From Azospira oryzae (GTDB taxonomy: Bacteria > Pseudomonadota > Gammaproteobacteria > Burkholderiales > Rhodocyclaceae): a stretch of 64,000 bases of DNA. Below the pieces are notes generated by a model. It was not told where the DNA came from and ran no database searches. It worked only from the letters and a program-made list of their open reading frames with translations. Shown in pieces: positions 8,416-18,575 of the stretch; within the stretch, counting starts at the first letter, position 1; every line of letters starts with the position of its first letter. A program made the translations under genes and the position numbers. The DNA is taken from contig NZ_SHKM01000001.1 in the NCBI RefSeq assembly GCF_004217225.1, positions 1,916,732 through 1,980,731 of the forward strand, given 5' to 3'.

Positions 8416-10041
8416 TCAGCCGGCCAGGGACTTGAGTTTGCCCAGCAGCTGGGGATAGCGCTTGTCGGCGGGAGCCAGGCGGTGGGCGGTTTCCAGGTGC
8501 TGGCGGATTTCGTCCACCAGGGAGGGGCTGACCACGGTGCGCTGCATGAAGGTGATGCCCATGTGGGCGAAGTTGAACAGCACCCGCACGTTGCCCGGCA
8601 GGCGCTCGCAGGCGGTGCGCATGGCTTCCATGGCCTCGTCGAACTTGCCGTCCCGGGCCAGCAGCACGCCCTGGTTCATCAGCTGCACCGCTTCCTTGCG
8701 CGAGGCTTCCACCAGGGCCACGCCCTCCTCGCTCATGGCGCCGGTGTCGAACACCTGCTGGATGCGCTGCAGCAGGATGGCGTCGTCCGGGTTGTTGCGC
8801 ACTTCGCCCTGGAGCAGGGCGGCGGCCTTTTCCTTCTCGCCGGAGACCATCATCAGCTCGGCCATCTCCACCACGGCGGCGCTCTCCAGGCGGGGCGCGC
8901 CGGGCTGGGCCAGCACCTCGTCCAGCTTGAGGGCCACCTTGCGGGCGGATTCCAGGTCGCCGGCCCGGTGGTAGACCATGCCTTCGGTGGCCATGGCCTT
9001 GACCTTGACCTCCTCGGCATCGAACTGCTTGGTCAGGGTGGACAGCACCTGCAGGGCTTCCTTGCTGTTGTTCTGGGCGCTGCAGGCCCGGGCCAGGCCC
9101 AGGTAGGCGTCCGGCGTCTTCAGCACCGAGTGCTCGCCCAGGGCCACGCTCTTGCGGAAGGCCTTTTCCGCGTTTTCCACCTTGCCCAGCTGCAGGGACA
9201 CTTCGCCCAGGTTCTTCTGCCGCATCACCGACAGGGGCGAGAGGCGGGCGGCGTTTTCCAGCACCTCCTCGGCCTTCTGCAGGTCGCCCCGGGCGTTGTG
9301 CACATTGGCCAGCCAGTCGTGGGCTTCCAGGTAGGTGCGGTTCTCCGCCACCAGGGTTTCCAGCAGGGCCTGGGCGTGGTCCAGCTCGCCGGCCGCCACA
9401 TGCACCCGGGCCAGGCCGAGCTGGGCCCAGGGCACGTCCCGCTTGGCCAGCAGGGCGTTGTAGAGCAGGCGGGCCTGCTCGTGTTCGCCGGACACCAGCA
9501 GCAGGTGGCACTTCAGGCGCAGCAGTTCGCCCGCATTGGCCTTGTCCACCGCCAGGCGCTCGTCGCAGAGGCGGATGGCCAGGGGGAAGTCCATGGCCAT
9601 GACGGCCTGGTCGATGTCCACGAAGGCGGCCTTCTTCACCCAGATCTTTTCCAGGCGCAGGCGCAGGGTGGATTCGGTGATGGGTTTGAGCAGGTAGGCG
9701 TCCGGCTGGTATTCGGCGGCGCCCATGACCACGTCGGCGGTCTTCTCGGCGGTGATCATGACCCAGGCGCAGCTGGGTCCCACCAGGTTGCGGTACTTGG
9801 CCTCCTCCAGCACCTGCTGGCCGTTCTTGCCGGCGCCCAGGTTGAAGTCGCAGAGGACGCCGTCGAAGCGGGTCTGGCTGAGCTGGCTGATGGCTTCGTT
9901 GCCGTTGGCGGCGGTGGCGATGACCTTGGGGTTCACCCCCATGGAGCGCAGGATGTCGCGCAGCACGGTGCGCATGCCCTGGAAGTCGTCGATGACGAGG
10001 AAGCTCTTGCTGCCGAAGTCGATGTTCTGGAAGTTGCTCAT
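8416..10041 (-). CDS. Response regulator with long TPR output region
   Basis: A 541-residue two-domain protein. Residues about 12-130 form a CheY-like receiver: acidic pair D18-D19, phospho-acceptor D65 in GVLCDFNLG, Thr in VMITAE and Lys in YLLKPI. The rest is a run of tetratricopeptide-like helical repeats (motifs such as A.AYLEAHDWLANVHNARGDL and AYLGLARACSAQNNSKEAL), a protein-binding scaffold rather than a DNA-binding output. Phosphorylation may therefore change which partner it holds. It lies 31 bases downstream of a small histidine kinase gene, its likely cognate kinase, and just ahead of a GNAT gene in the same direction. Confidence 0.9.
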   Translation of the reverse strand: MSNFQNIDFGSKSFLVIDDFQGMRTVLRDILRSMGVNPKVIATAANGNEAISQLSQTRFDGVLCDFNLGAGKNGQQVLEEAKYRNLVGPSCAWVMITAEKTADVVMGAAEYQPDAYLLKPITESTLRLRLEKIWVKKAAFVDIDQAVMAMDFPLAIRLCDERLAVDKANAGELLRLKCHLLLVSGEHEQARLLYNALLAKRDVPWAQLGLARVHVAAGELDHAQALLETLVAENRTYLEAHDWLANVHNARGDLQKAEEVLENAARLSPLSVMRQKNLGEVSLQLGKVENAEKAFRKSVALGEHSVLKTPDAYLGLARACSAQNNSKEALQVLSTLTKQFDAEEVKVKAMATEGMVYHRAGDLESARKVALKLDEVLAQPGAPRLESAAVVEMAELMMVSGEKEKAAALLQGEVRNNPDDAILLQRIQQVFDTGAMSEEGVALVEASRKEAVQLMNQGVLLARDGKFDEAMEAMRTACERLPGNVRVLFNFAHMGITFMQRTVVSPSLVDEIRQHLETAHRLAPADKRYPQLLGKLKSLAG

Positions 10042-10072
10042 TGTTGTTCTGTTTTCCCTGGAGATGGGCCGC

Positions 10073-10762
10073 TCAGGGCAGGGTCAGGACGAAGCAGCCG
10101 CCGCCCCAGGCGCCGCCGTTTTCCAGGCGGATGGCGCCGTGGCGCCCCTTGTTGCGGTGCAGCCGGGCGGCCATGGCGGAGAAGTAGAGGCCCAGGCCGG
10201 TGCTGCCGCCCTGGAAGTCCACCCCGTTCATGGCAGCGACGCCGTCATCCAGCATCTTCTGGGGATAGCCGCGGCCGTCGTCCTCGACGCGCATTTCCAG
10301 GCCCTCCTCCGTCTCCCGCACCACCAGGCGCACCTTGCCCTTGGTGTAGTGGATGGCGTTGTTGAGGGCGTGGCCGATGATGCCGCCCACCAGGTCCGCA
10401 TCGAAGGGCCACACCAGGTCCGACTCCACCACGGCCTCGAATTCCAGGCCGCGGAAGCGCAGCAGGGGCAGGTGCTGGGACACGGTCTCGGCGACGAAGT
10501 CCTCCAGCACCCAGTCCTCCGGAGCGAAGGGATAGAGGTGGTTGCCCAGCTTGTAGAGGGCCAGCAGCTGGATCAGGTTGCCGTTGATCCGCTTGGTCTC
10601 GTACATCATGTGGGTCATTTCGCCGAACTCGGGCCGGCTGGGGTCGCTGTCGGCCAGCAGCTTCTCCATGCTGCCGATGAGGATGCTGATGGAGTTCTTC
10701 ATGTCGTGCACCGACGAAGCGAGGAACACCGACAGGTCGGGGGAAGTATCGGGCGGGTTCAT
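10073..10762 (-). CDS. Soluble minimal sensor histidine kinase
   Basis: A 229-residue kinase with no membrane segment and no sensory domain. The phospho-accepting helix is at the N-terminus (SSVHDMKNSIS, His19), followed by a HATPase domain with the N box (HALNNAIHY), D box (VEDDGRGYP) and G box (STGLGLYFS). Because it lacks its own sensor, the signal probably comes through a partner, perhaps the TPR region of the response regulator encoded next. Start codon ATG at 10762. The gap upstream (to ubiD at 10923) holds a GC-rich dyad around 10861-10910 without a T tract; no clear promoter boxes found. Confidence 0.85.
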   Translation of the reverse strand: MNPPDTSPDLSVFLASSVHDMKNSISILIGSMEKLLADSDPSRPEFGEMTHMMYETKRINGNLIQLLALYKLGNHLYPFAPEDWVLEDFVAETVSQHLPLLRFRGLEFEAVVESDLVWPFDADLVGGIIGHALNNAIHYTKGKVRLVVRETEEGLEMRVEDDGRGYPQKMLDDGVAAMNGVDFQGGSTGLGLYFSAMAARLHRNKGRHGAIRLENGGAWGGGCFVLTLP

Positions 10763-10922
10763 GGGCAGTATCCTGGCGTCACCGGAAGCGGAAAAATGCC
10801 AATTTTGTCACAGAGCAGCACTAATACCAAAGTAATATCGAACACCCCGCACCAGACCGGACCGCGCCGCCTCCCCGGGCTCTGGGGCCCAGGCGGGGCG
10901 CGGCCCTGCCCTCAGCGGCCGC

Positions 10923-12398
10923 TTACAGCCCGAGGCGCTGCCACAGTTCGTCCACCCGGGTCTTCACCGCCTCGTCCATGACGATGGGGCGGCCCCATTC
11001 CCGGCTGGTCTCGCCGGGCCACTTGTTGGTGGCATCCAGCCCCATCTTGGAGCCGAGGCCGGCCACCGGGGAGGCGAAGTCCAGGTAGTCGATGGGGGTG
11101 TTGTCCACCAGGGTGGTGTCCCGGGTGGCATCCATGCGGGTGGTGAGGGCCCAGATCACTTCCTTCCAGTCCCGGATGTTCACGTCGTCGTCCACCACGA
11201 TGATGAACTTGGTGTACATGAACTGGCGCAGGAAGCTCCAGATGCCGAACATCACCCGCTTGGCGTGGCCCGGGTACTGTTTCTTGATGCTGACCACGGC
11301 CAGGCGGTAGGAGCAGCCTTCCGGCGGCAGGTAGAAATCGACGATCTCGGTGAACTGCTTCTGCAGCAGGGGCACGAACACCTCGTTCAGCGCCACGCCC
11401 AGCACCGCGGGCTCGTCCGGCGGTTTGCCGGTGTAGGTGCTGTGGTAGAGGGGGTTCTTGCGCATGGTGATGCGCTCGACGGTGAACACCGGAAACTCGG
11501 CCTGCTCGTTGTAGTAGCCGGTGTGGTCGCCGTAGGGCCCTTCCAGGGCCGTCTCGCCGGGGTGGATCACCCCTTCCAGGACGATCTCGGCGGAGGCCGG
11601 CACCTGCAGGTCATTGCCGATGCACTTGATCAGTTCGGTCTTGGCGCCCCGCAGCAGGCCGGCGAACTGGTATTCGGAGAGGCTGTCCGGCACCGGCGTC
11701 ACGGCGCCGAGAATGGTGGCCGGATCGGCTCCCAGGGCCACCGCCACCGGATAGGGCTGGCCGGGATTTTTCTGGCAGTGGTCCCGGTAATCCAGGGCCC
11801 CGCCCCGGTGGGCCAGCCAGCGCATGATGAGCTTGTTGCGGCCGATCACCTGCTGCCGGTAGATGCCCAGGTTCTGCCGCTTCTTGAAGGGGCCCCGGGT
11901 GATGGTCAGGCCCCAGGTGATCAGGGGTGCCACATCGCCGGGCCAGCAGTGCTGGATGGGCAGGCGGGAGAGATCCACCGCGTCGCCCTCCCACACCACC
12001 TCCTGGCAGGGGGCGGAGGACAGCACCTTGGGCGCCATGTTGAGCACCTGCTTGAAGAGGGGGAATTTCTCCCAGGCATCCTTCAAGCCCTTGGGCGGTT
12101 CCGGCTCCTTCAGCATAGAGAGCACCGTACCCACCTCGCGCAGGGCCGACACCGAATCCTGGCCCATGCCCATGGCGACACGCCGGGGCGTGCCGAAGAG
12201 GTTGGCCAGCACCGGAATGGTGAATTCGCCGTTAGGCCCCACCGGCTTCTCGAAGAGGATGGCCGGCCCCTCGGCCCGCAGCACCCGGTCGCAGATTTCG
12301 GTCATTTCCAGGCGGGTGTCCACGGGCACGCTGACCCGCTTCAGTTCGCCCTGCTGTTCCAGTTGCGCGGTGAAGTCGCGCAGGTCGCGGTATTTCAT
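10923..12398 (-). CDS. ubiD: 4-hydroxy-3-polyprenylbenzoate decarboxylase
   Basis: A 491-residue UbiD, close to the usual 490-500. It decarboxylates the prenylated aromatic ring in ubiquinone biosynthesis using prenylated FMN supplied by UbiX. Visible family signatures include [12 protein letters not shown] at the start, [33 protein letters not shown], and the active-site stretch [11 protein letters not shown]. It is downstream of ubiA with seven bases between the two genes, so the prenylation and decarboxylation steps are encoded as one operon. Confidence 0.96.
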   Translation of the reverse strand: MKYRDLRDFTAQLEQQGELKRVSVPVDTRLEMTEICDRVLRAEGPAILFEKPVGPNGEFTIPVLANLFGTPRRVAMGMGQDSVSALREVGTVLSMLKEPEPPKGLKDAWEKFPLFKQVLNMAPKVLSSAPCQEVVWEGDAVDLSRLPIQHCWPGDVAPLITWGLTITRGPFKKRQNLGIYRQQVIGRNKLIMRWLAHRGGALDYRDHCQKNPGQPYPVAVALGADPATILGAVTPVPDSLSEYQFAGLLRGAKTELIKCIGNDLQVPASAEIVLEGVIHPGETALEGPYGDHTGYYNEQAEFPVFTVERITMRKNPLYHSTYTGKPPDEPAVLGVALNEVFVPLLQKQFTEIVDFYLPPEGCSYRLAVVSIKKQYPGHAKRVMFGIWSFLRQFMYTKFIIVVDDDVNIRDWKEVIWALTTRMDATRDTTLVDNTPIDYLDFASPVAGLGSKMGLDATNKWPGETSREWGRPIVMDEAVKTRVDELWQRLGL

Positions 12399-12405
12399 GG
12401 GAAGC

Positions 12406-13317
12406 CTATTTCAGGGGCAGCACGCCGAAGGGGTGAAGCCAGAAGTCCACGGCGATGCCGGCGAAAATGCTGGCACCGACCCAGTTGTTGTGCAGGAAGG
12501 CCTTGAAGCAGGGGCCGCCCTCCCGGGTGCGGATCAGGGTGTAGTGGTAAATGGCCAGGGCCACCGCCCCCAGCAGGCCGGCGTAGAAGGCCCAGCCCCG
12601 CTGCAGGCCGTAGCCGACCCAGGCGATGAGGGCGAAGGTAACGCCGTAGCAGAACATCACCGCCGCCACGTCGAAGCGGCCGAAGGTGATGGCGGAGGTC
12701 TTGATGCCGATCTTGAGGTCGTCGGGCCGGTCCACCATGGCGTACTCGGTGTCGTAGGCGACGGCCCAGAAGACGTTGGCCAGCAGCAGCCACCAGGCTT
12801 CCGCCGGCACCGTGCCGAGCTGGGCGGCGTAGCTCATGGGGATGCCGAAGCCGAAGGCGATGCCCAGGTAGGCCTGGGGAATGGCGAAGAAACGCTTGGT
12901 GAAGGGGTAGCTGGCGGCGAGGAACACTGCCACCGCCGCCAGGGCGAACACCAAAGGCGTCAGCAGGGGCAGCAGCAGCAGGAAGGAGAGCAGCACCAGG
13001 ACGGCGAAAAGACCCAGGGCCTCCCGCGGCGACACCGTCCGGGCCGCCAGGGGGCGGCTCTTGGTGCGGGCCACGTGGGGATCGAAGTCCCGGTCGGCAT
13101 AGTCGTTGATGACACAGCCGGCGGAGCGCATCAGCAGGGTGCCCAGGGCAAAGATCCACACCACCCACCACTGGGGCTGGCCCACGGCGGAAAGCCACAG
13201 GGCCCAGAGGGTCGGCCACAGCAGCAGCAGGGTGCCGATGGGCTTGTCCAGCCGCATCAGCTTTTCGTATTGGTCGAGACGGTGGCGCAGGGAAAGCGGG
13301 GCTTGGGAAGTGGTCAT
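12406..13317 (-). CDS. ubiA: 4-hydroxybenzoate octaprenyltransferase
   Basis: A 303-residue polytopic inner-membrane prenyltransferase that joins the polyprenyl tail to 4-hydroxybenzoate, the committed step of ubiquinone synthesis. The Mg-pyrophosphate binding motif NDxxDxxxD is N71-D-Y-A-D75-R-D-F-D79, followed by RTKSRPL, and the second acidic motif is in [14 protein letters not shown]. About eight to nine transmembrane segments are apparent. It is transcribed with ubiD just downstream. Confidence 0.96.
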   Translation of the reverse strand: MTTSQAPLSLRHRLDQYEKLMRLDKPIGTLLLLWPTLWALWLSAVGQPQWWVVWIFALGTLLMRSAGCVINDYADRDFDPHVARTKSRPLAARTVSPREALGLFAVLVLLSFLLLLPLLTPLVFALAAVAVFLAASYPFTKRFFAIPQAYLGIAFGFGIPMSYAAQLGTVPAEAWWLLLANVFWAVAYDTEYAMVDRPDDLKIGIKTSAITFGRFDVAAVMFCYGVTFALIAWVGYGLQRGWAFYAGLLGAVALAIYHYTLIRTREGGPCFKAFLHNNWVGASIFAGIAVDFWLHPFGVLPLK

Positions 13318-13353
13318 GGTCGGCAGGAAATCGCAGTCCGCAAGAACGGGATT

Positions 13354-13602
13354 TTAGTCCATCGCTCCGGGAGCGACGTGCGGCTCCACCTCGCCGCGCC
13401 GGCGGGCCAGCCACTTGCGGCCGAGGATTTCCCAGAAGACCCAGAGGCCGATGCCGGTGATGACCAGGGAGAAGATGGTTACCTGGAAGCCCTTCTGGGG
13501 ATGCTCGCCCAGGGCCAGGACGCCCAGCACCAGGCTGGCCAGGCCGCCCACCAGCAAAAAGCCACCAATGGCCAAACCCACGAATCGCAACAACAGGGAC
13601 AC
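13354..13602 (-). CDS. Small two-helix membrane protein
   Basis: An 82-residue protein of unknown function, starting at a GTG (13602) with a good GAGGGAGGA ribosome binding site eight bases upstream. It has two hydrophobic helices (about residues 4-27 and 39-58) separated by LGEHPQKGF, and an Arg/Lys-rich tail (RKWLARRRGE), which suggests both ends are cytosolic. It precedes ubiA in the same direction by 36 bases and may be co-transcribed. The start was inferred from the Shine-Dalgarno sequence; the frame runs open further upstream into the LysR gene region. Confidence 0.65.
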   Translation of the reverse strand: MSLLLRFVGLAIGGFLLVGGLASLVLGVLALGEHPQKGFQVTIFSLVITGIGLWVFWEILGRKWLARRRGEVEPHVAPGAMD

Positions 13603-13655
13603 GGCAGTCCTCCCTCGGCAAAAGCCGCATCCTAACATCCGCCCCCCACCTGCCC

Positions 13656-14549
13656 CTAGGCGGACCAGCGGCGCTGCAGCGCGTCGGCGAAGGCGGCGGC
13701 CAGGGCCGAGGGCCGGGGCGGCAGCAGCAGGGCGGCCCGGGCCAGGGCGTCGGCATCGGCCAGGGGCACGAAATGGACCCCGGGAGTGGCCAGGGAGGCC
13801 ATGGCGGCGGGCACCACGGCGATGCCGAAGCCGGCCGCCACCAGGTTGAGCATGGCCGTCTTGCGCGAAGTCACCGGCGCCAGGCGGGGCGCAAAGCCCC
13901 GGGCCAGGCAGAGGTCGGTGACCCGCCGCGCCAGGCCGCCCCGCTCCCGGTGCACGGCGAAAACGAAGCATTCGTCGGCCAGGTCGCCAAGAGCCAGCAC
14001 GGACGCGCCTGCCAGGGCATGGCCGGCCGGCAGGGCCGCCCATAGCCGCTCTTCAGGCAGGGGCCTGATTTCGATACCGCCCTCCTGGCGCAGCAGGGGC
14101 AGGCGGGCCAGGCCCAGATCGGCCCGGCCCTGGGCCACCGCCTCCTGCTGCTGCTCGGAGGAGAGCCGGTCCACATCCACCCGCACCCGGGGCTGGTCCC
14201 GGGTGAAGTCCTGCAGGGCCGCCAGCAGGGGGCCGGCCAGGGGCGTGGAACTGGAGTGCAGCAGGCGCAGCACGCCGCCCTCGCCCCGGTGCAGGCGGCG
14301 GGCATCCTCGGCGGCGCTGCGCAGTTCCTCCTCCAGGCCGCCCACCCGCTGGCGAAAGAGGGCGCCGGCCTCGGTCAGGCTGACGCCCCGGGGCTCCCGG
14401 CGCAGCAGGGCGAACCCCAGTTCCTCCTCCAGCTGGGCGATCTGGCGGCTCAGGGCCGGCTGGGCCACGTGCAGGGCGGCGGCGGCCGGGGTGAAGCCCC
14501 CCAGGTCGGCGACGCTGAGGAAGTAGCGGATCTGGCGCAGGCTAGGCAT
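13656..14549 (-). CDS. LysR-type transcriptional regulator
   Basis: A 297-residue LysR regulator. The N-terminal winged helix-turn-helix is clear (LRQIRYFLSVADLGGFTPAAAALHVAQPALSRQI split here as separate helices, residues 4-40), and the remainder is a periplasmic-binding-protein-like effector domain. ATG 14549 was chosen because it places the HTH at the normal distance from the N-terminus; the frame extends 19 codons upstream without a good start. It is divergent from a TSUP-family exporter gene, the usual arrangement for a LysR regulator and its target; the shared gap has a perfect inverted repeat. Confidence 0.92.
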   Translation of the reverse strand: MPSLRQIRYFLSVADLGGFTPAAAALHVAQPALSRQIAQLEEELGFALLRREPRGVSLTEAGALFRQRVGGLEEELRSAAEDARRLHRGEGGVLRLLHSSSTPLAGPLLAALQDFTRDQPRVRVDVDRLSSEQQQEAVAQGRADLGLARLPLLRQEGGIEIRPLPEERLWAALPAGHALAGASVLALGDLADECFVFAVHRERGGLARRVTDLCLARGFAPRLAPVTSRKTAMLNLVAAGFGIAVVPAAMASLATPGVHFVPLADADALARAALLLPPRPSALAAAFADALQRRWSA

Positions 14550-14583
14550 AACGAATCGGCATGGATGAATGACAAATTTGATA

Positions 14584-14606
14584 TTGGCGTTATAGCCAGA
14601 CGCCAA
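14584..14606. promoter_or_regulatory. Inverted repeat, likely LysR operator
   Basis: TTGGCGT and ACGCCAA form perfect 7-base arms around a 9-base spacer in the 136-base gap between the divergent LysR and TSUP genes. LysR regulators normally bind such interrupted dyads between themselves and their target. The spacer includes TTATAG, which could overlap a -10 box. Binding is inferred from position and symmetry only. Confidence 0.5.
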
Positions 14607-14685
14607 CCATCATGCAAGCCATCCGGGCCCGCCCTGTTTCGCGGCCAGCCGCCGCCGGGAGCCCGCCAGACAAGGATTCCATGCC

Positions 14686-15474
14686 ATGCCCTTCGACACC
14701 CTGCTGCCGGCCGCCCTCCACGGCGCCCTGACGGACCAGCTGCCCGCCCCCACCGCCCTCGCCTTCGCCGCCCTGGCCCTGGTGGCGGCCTATGCCATAT
14801 TCGCCCTGGTCGGCTTCGGCTCGGCCATGGTGGCCTCCGGCCCCCTGGCGGCGGTGATGCCGGTGCCCCGCATCATTCCCCTGCTGGCCCTGCTCGACTG
14901 CGCCGGGGCCGCCGGCCGGGGCTGGCGCCAGCGCCGCCACATCGACCGGGCCCAACTGCTGCGTCTGGTACCGACCATGGCCCTGGGCCAAGCCCTGGGC
15001 ATCGCCCTCCTCGGGCGCCTGCCGGGCCACTGGCTGGCGGCGGCTCTTGGGCTCTTCATCCTGGCCTACGGCCTGTGGGGCTTGTGGCAGCCCCGGCCGC
15101 CGGCGCTGCTGCTGCGCTGGGGCGGGGTCTGCGGTGTGATCGGGGGGATTTTTGGCGGACTGTTCGGCAGTGGCGGCTTTCTCTACGCCGCCTATCTCAG
15201 CCGCCAGCCCCTGGAGCGGGAGGTATTCCGCGCCACCCAGGCGGTGCTGATGGCCCTCAGCACCGGGCTGCGGGTGATCCTGTGCGCCCTGGCCGGGCTG
15301 CTGGACCCGAGCCTGCTGTTGCTGGCCCTGCTGGCGGTGCCGCCTATGCTGCTCGGCACCTGGCTGGGCCACCACCTGGACCTGCGGCTGTCGCCGGAGC
15401 GCTTCCTGCGCCTGCTCAACGGCACCCTGGCGGCCGCCGGCCTGGGCCTGCTGGCCCGGGCCGCCCTGGGCTAG
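14686..15474 (+). CDS. TSUP family (TauE/SafE-like) membrane exporter
   Basis: A 262-residue membrane protein of the TSUP/DUF81 family, which moves small sulfur-containing or organic anions across the inner membrane. Two repeats are visible: LVGFGSAMVASGPLAAVMPV near residue 40 and GVIGGIFGGLFGSGGF near 150, the paired glycine-rich motif of the family, with about seven to eight hydrophobic helices. The substrate is not predictable from sequence. Its divergent LysR neighbour is the likely regulator. ATG 14686 was taken; an ATG five bases earlier is out of frame. Confidence 0.88.
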   Translation: MPFDTLLPAALHGALTDQLPAPTALAFAALALVAAYAIFALVGFGSAMVASGPLAAVMPVPRIIPLLALLDCAGAAGRGWRQRRHIDRAQLLRLVPTMALGQALGIALLGRLPGHWLAAALGLFILAYGLWGLWQPRPPALLLRWGGVCGVIGGIFGGLFGSGGFLYAAYLSRQPLEREVFRATQAVLMALSTGLRVILCALAGLLDPSLLLLALLAVPPMLLGTWLGHHLDLRLSPERFLRLLNGTLAAAGLGLLARAALG

Positions 15475-15504
15475 GAACGGCAGCCCCGGGCCGGCGCTCC
15501 TCCG

Positions 15505-17112
15505 TCAGGTACGGAAGTGGTGCACCGAGTCGCTCAGGCTGCGGGCCAGCTGCTGCAGCTGGGCCACGGCACCGGCACTGGCCTGGACGGCGGAACTGTT
15601 CTGCTCGCTGATCTGGGCGATGAGCTCGATGCGGCGGGCGATCTCGGTGCTGGCGGCGCTCTGCTCCTGCAGGGCATCGCCGATTTCGTGCACGGCGCCG
15701 ACCACCTTGTCGGCATAGCCGTGCAGGGCGGAAATGGTGCTGCCGGCCTCGGCCACCTTGCCCGATTCGCCCTGGACCAGGGTCACACCCCGCTCCATGT
15801 GCTCCACCGCCTGCTGGATGCCGTTGCGCACCACATCGACGGTGACGCCGATTTCCACGGTGGACTGGGCGGTGCGTTCGGCCAGCTTGCGCACCTCGTC
15901 GGCCACCACGGCGAAACCGCGCCCCTGTTCGCCGGCCCGGGCCGCCTCGATGGCGGCATTGAGGGCCAGCAGGTTGGTCTGGTCCGCCACTTCCTTGATC
16001 ACGCCGACCACGGCGGCAATCTTTTCCGACTCGTGTTCCAGGGTGGCGATGCCCTGGGCCGACTCGGTGACGGAGGAGGCCACCCGTCCCATGCCTTGCA
16101 CCACATTGCCCACCACCTCGTTGCCCTGGTGCGCCATGCGCCCCGATTCCTGGGCGTAGGAGCGGGCCTCGGCGGAATGGTCGCGCACCTGGGAAATGCC
16201 CACGGTCATCTCTTCCATGGCCGCGGCCACGGCGGACACCGCCTCGGTCTGTTCCGAGGTGCGCCCCACCACTTCCTCGGAGCTGCGCGCCAGGGTCTCG
16301 GCGGAGGCCAGGAGGGAATCGGCGTTCTGCCGGATCTGGGCCACCATGGCGGCCAGGCGGGTCTGCATGGAGGCCATGGCGGCCATCACGCTGCCCTCCT
16401 GGGGATTGGCGATGTGCAGGGTGAGATTGCCGGCAGCCACCTGCTCGGCCACCTGCATCACCTCGGAAGGATCGCCGCCCAGCTGGCGCCCCACCACCTG
16501 CAGCACCCGGGCCAGGAGGACGATGGCGATGACGATACTGGCCAGGGCCAGGCCGATCACCAGCCGCTCGGTACGCTCGATCTCGGCGATGCCCGCTTCC
16601 TTGCTCTCGTCCAGCTGGATCTTCATGGCCTTCATCTGGTCCAGCAGATGGCCGCGGATCTTGCGCCAGAGGGGCGTCTCGCTGCTGTTGATGAGGGCCA
16701 CCGCCTCGCTGCCGGCACCGCCCACCGCCGTCTCCACCACCTTGTCGATGAGGCTGCGCCGCTCCGCCGCCAGGGCCGCCACTTCCTGCAGCACCTTGGC
16801 CACCGGCGCCTCCGCCGGCACCAGGGCGCGGGCGTTCTGATAGTAGCCGTCGAACTCTTCCAGGGCCTTCTTCAGGTTGCCGTGACCGGTCTTGTTGGCC
16901 GGGTCCAGCACCACATTACGCAGGGCCTGGCCGCTCTGCAGCCCCTGGGCGTACATGCCGACGATGGCCCGTTCCAGGGCCATGTCCACCTCCACGTGGC
17001 GGATGAAGGTCTCCTTGGTCTGGTGCAGACCGTAGAGGCCGAAGCCGGTGGCCAGTAAAAAAATGGCAAACACCACCCCCATGGCCCGTGCGATACGCGC
17101 TTTCAATCCCAT
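15505..17112 (-). CDS. Methyl-accepting chemotaxis protein
   Basis: A 535-residue transmembrane chemoreceptor. TM1 spans about residues 10-30, a periplasmic helical bundle of about 155 residues follows (four-helix-bundle type by size and the [18 protein letters not shown] pattern), then TM2 at about 186-206, a HAMP domain, and the conserved signalling hairpin ([17 protein letters not shown]) near residue 375-400. The C-terminus ends HHFRT and lacks an NWETF-like tether for CheR/CheB. Ligand unknown. It is a single gene; flanking genes are unrelated. Confidence 0.93.
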   Translation of the reverse strand: MGLKARIARAMGVVFAIFLLATGFGLYGLHQTKETFIRHVEVDMALERAIVGMYAQGLQSGQALRNVVLDPANKTGHGNLKKALEEFDGYYQNARALVPAEAPVAKVLQEVAALAAERRSLIDKVVETAVGGAGSEAVALINSSETPLWRKIRGHLLDQMKAMKIQLDESKEAGIAEIERTERLVIGLALASIVIAIVLLARVLQVVGRQLGGDPSEVMQVAEQVAAGNLTLHIANPQEGSVMAAMASMQTRLAAMVAQIRQNADSLLASAETLARSSEEVVGRTSEQTEAVSAVAAAMEEMTVGISQVRDHSAEARSYAQESGRMAHQGNEVVGNVVQGMGRVASSVTESAQGIATLEHESEKIAAVVGVIKEVADQTNLLALNAAIEAARAGEQGRGFAVVADEVRKLAERTAQSTVEIGVTVDVVRNGIQQAVEHMERGVTLVQGESGKVAEAGSTISALHGYADKVVGAVHEIGDALQEQSAASTEIARRIELIAQISEQNSSAVQASAGAVAQLQQLARSLSDSVHHFRT

Positions 17113-17244
17113 GCCAGATATTCCATTCGATTATTAGAGTATTGGAAGATTAGAACTTGCCAGCGGAATGATAGGGGCAAGCGCCTGGATTAACCAAGTG
17201 CCACTCATCCCGACGGGAGTACCGTACGGCGCACCCCATAATAC

Positions 17245-18573
17245 TCAGACAGAGGGTTCGCCAGGCTTCCGCCACAGCCAGTTACGGCAGGCGATCAGGA
17301 AATCAGGCGCCCGCAGGCAAAGGAAGATACAGACCACGCCATTGAGCAGGGCCGCCAGCAGGAACAACCGGGGAATAGAGAGGCTGGCACCCAGCAGGGC
17401 ACCGGCGGCGAGGGAGCCGACCACCATGAACAGGGCATTGAGGATGTTGTTGGCGGCGATGATGCGGGCCCGGCAAGCCGGTTCGCCTCGCACCTGCAGC
17501 AGGGCGTAGAGGGGCACGATGAAAAGGCCGCCGCAGACACCGATACCGAACAGGGCCAACATCACCGGCAGCAGGCCGGCACTGGCCAGCAAGGCTCCCA
17601 GGGCCAGGGGCGCACCGGCCGGCGGCGTCGCCGGGGAGACCAGGGCAACAGCTACGCCGAACAGGGTCAGCCCCAGTCCGCCCAGGGGCACCAGGCCCAG
17701 CTCCAGGCGGCGGGCAGAGAGGCGTTCACAAAGCAGGGAGCCGACGCCGATGCCGACGCTGAAGGTGGCCAGCAGCAGGGTCACGGTGGACTCGCCGCCC
17801 CCCAGCACCTGCTTGGCGAAGGCCGGAAACTGGGCCAAAAACAGGGCGCCGTAGAGCCAGAACCAGGAGATGGCCAGGATGGCGAGGAACAGCCGCCCAT
17901 CCTGCCGGGCAAAGCCGATGTTGCGCCAGGTCTCCGAGAAAGGATTGGGGTTAAGCCGCAGCCCGGGTACCGGCGCCGGCGCCGACGGAATGGCCCGGCT
18001 GCACAGATAACCGGCCACGGCCACCACCAGGCCGCCCAGGCTGATCCAGCCGGGAGCGTTGCCGAGCCCGGCCAGGATGCCGCCGGCCAGGGTACCGAGC
18101 AGGATGGCGACGAAGGTGGCCGCCTCCACTAGGGCATTGCCGCCCACCAGTTCCTCCGGATAGAGATGCTGGGGCAGGATGGCGTACTTCACCGGTCCGA
18201 ACAGGGTGGAATGGCAGCCCAGCAGGAACAGGGCCCCCAGCAACACGGGCAGGCTGTGCAGGACGAAGCCCAGGGTCGCCACCGCCATGATGGCGATTTC
18301 CAGCAGCTTCACCAGGCGGGCCAGGGCCGCCCTGTCGTACTTGTCGGCCAGCTGGCCGGCGCTGGCGGAGAAGAGGAAGAAGGGCAGGATGAAGATGCCT
18401 GCCGCCAGGTTGGCCAGGAGGCCCGGATCGAGGGCCGTCCAACTGGCGGCCTGGAAGGTCAGCAGCACCACCAGGGCGTTCTTGAACAGGTTGTCGTTGA
18501 AGGCTCCGAGGAACTGGGTACCGAAGAAGGGCAGGAAGCGGCGTTGCCGCAGCAGGCCGAACTGGCCGGCCAT
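17245..18573 (-). CDS. MFS transporter, lysophospholipid transporter LplT-like
   Basis: A 442-residue major facilitator with about twelve hydrophobic helices. The N-terminus (FLPFFGTQFLGAFNDNLFKNALVVLL) is characteristic of the LplT group, which flips lysophospholipids inward for re-acylation and is often fused or linked to acyltransferase/ligase domains; here it stands alone. The A-type MFS loop GQLADKYDR is present. The start lies two bases after the rhlE stop, so both are probably one transcript. Function within the LplT group is a family-level inference. Confidence 0.8.
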   Translation of the reverse strand: MAGQFGLLRQRRFLPFFGTQFLGAFNDNLFKNALVVLLTFQAASWTALDPGLLANLAAGIFILPFFLFSASAGQLADKYDRAALARLVKLLEIAIMAVATLGFVLHSLPVLLGALFLLGCHSTLFGPVKYAILPQHLYPEELVGGNALVEAATFVAILLGTLAGGILAGLGNAPGWISLGGLVVAVAGYLCSRAIPSAPAPVPGLRLNPNPFSETWRNIGFARQDGRLFLAILAISWFWLYGALFLAQFPAFAKQVLGGGESTVTLLLATFSVGIGVGSLLCERLSARRLELGLVPLGGLGLTLFGVAVALVSPATPPAGAPLALGALLASAGLLPVMLALFGIGVCGGLFIVPLYALLQVRGEPACRARIIAANNILNALFMVVGSLAAGALLGASLSIPRLFLLAALLNGVVCIFLCLRAPDFLIACRNWLWRKPGEPSV

Positions 18574-18575
18574 GC

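Noticed and set aside
17113..17244. Sigma-54-like TGGCAC upstream of the chemoreceptor gene
   Set aside because: The -12 GC element is missing at the required distance (TGGCACTTGGTTAAT); no good sigma-28 or sigma-70 pair was found either.
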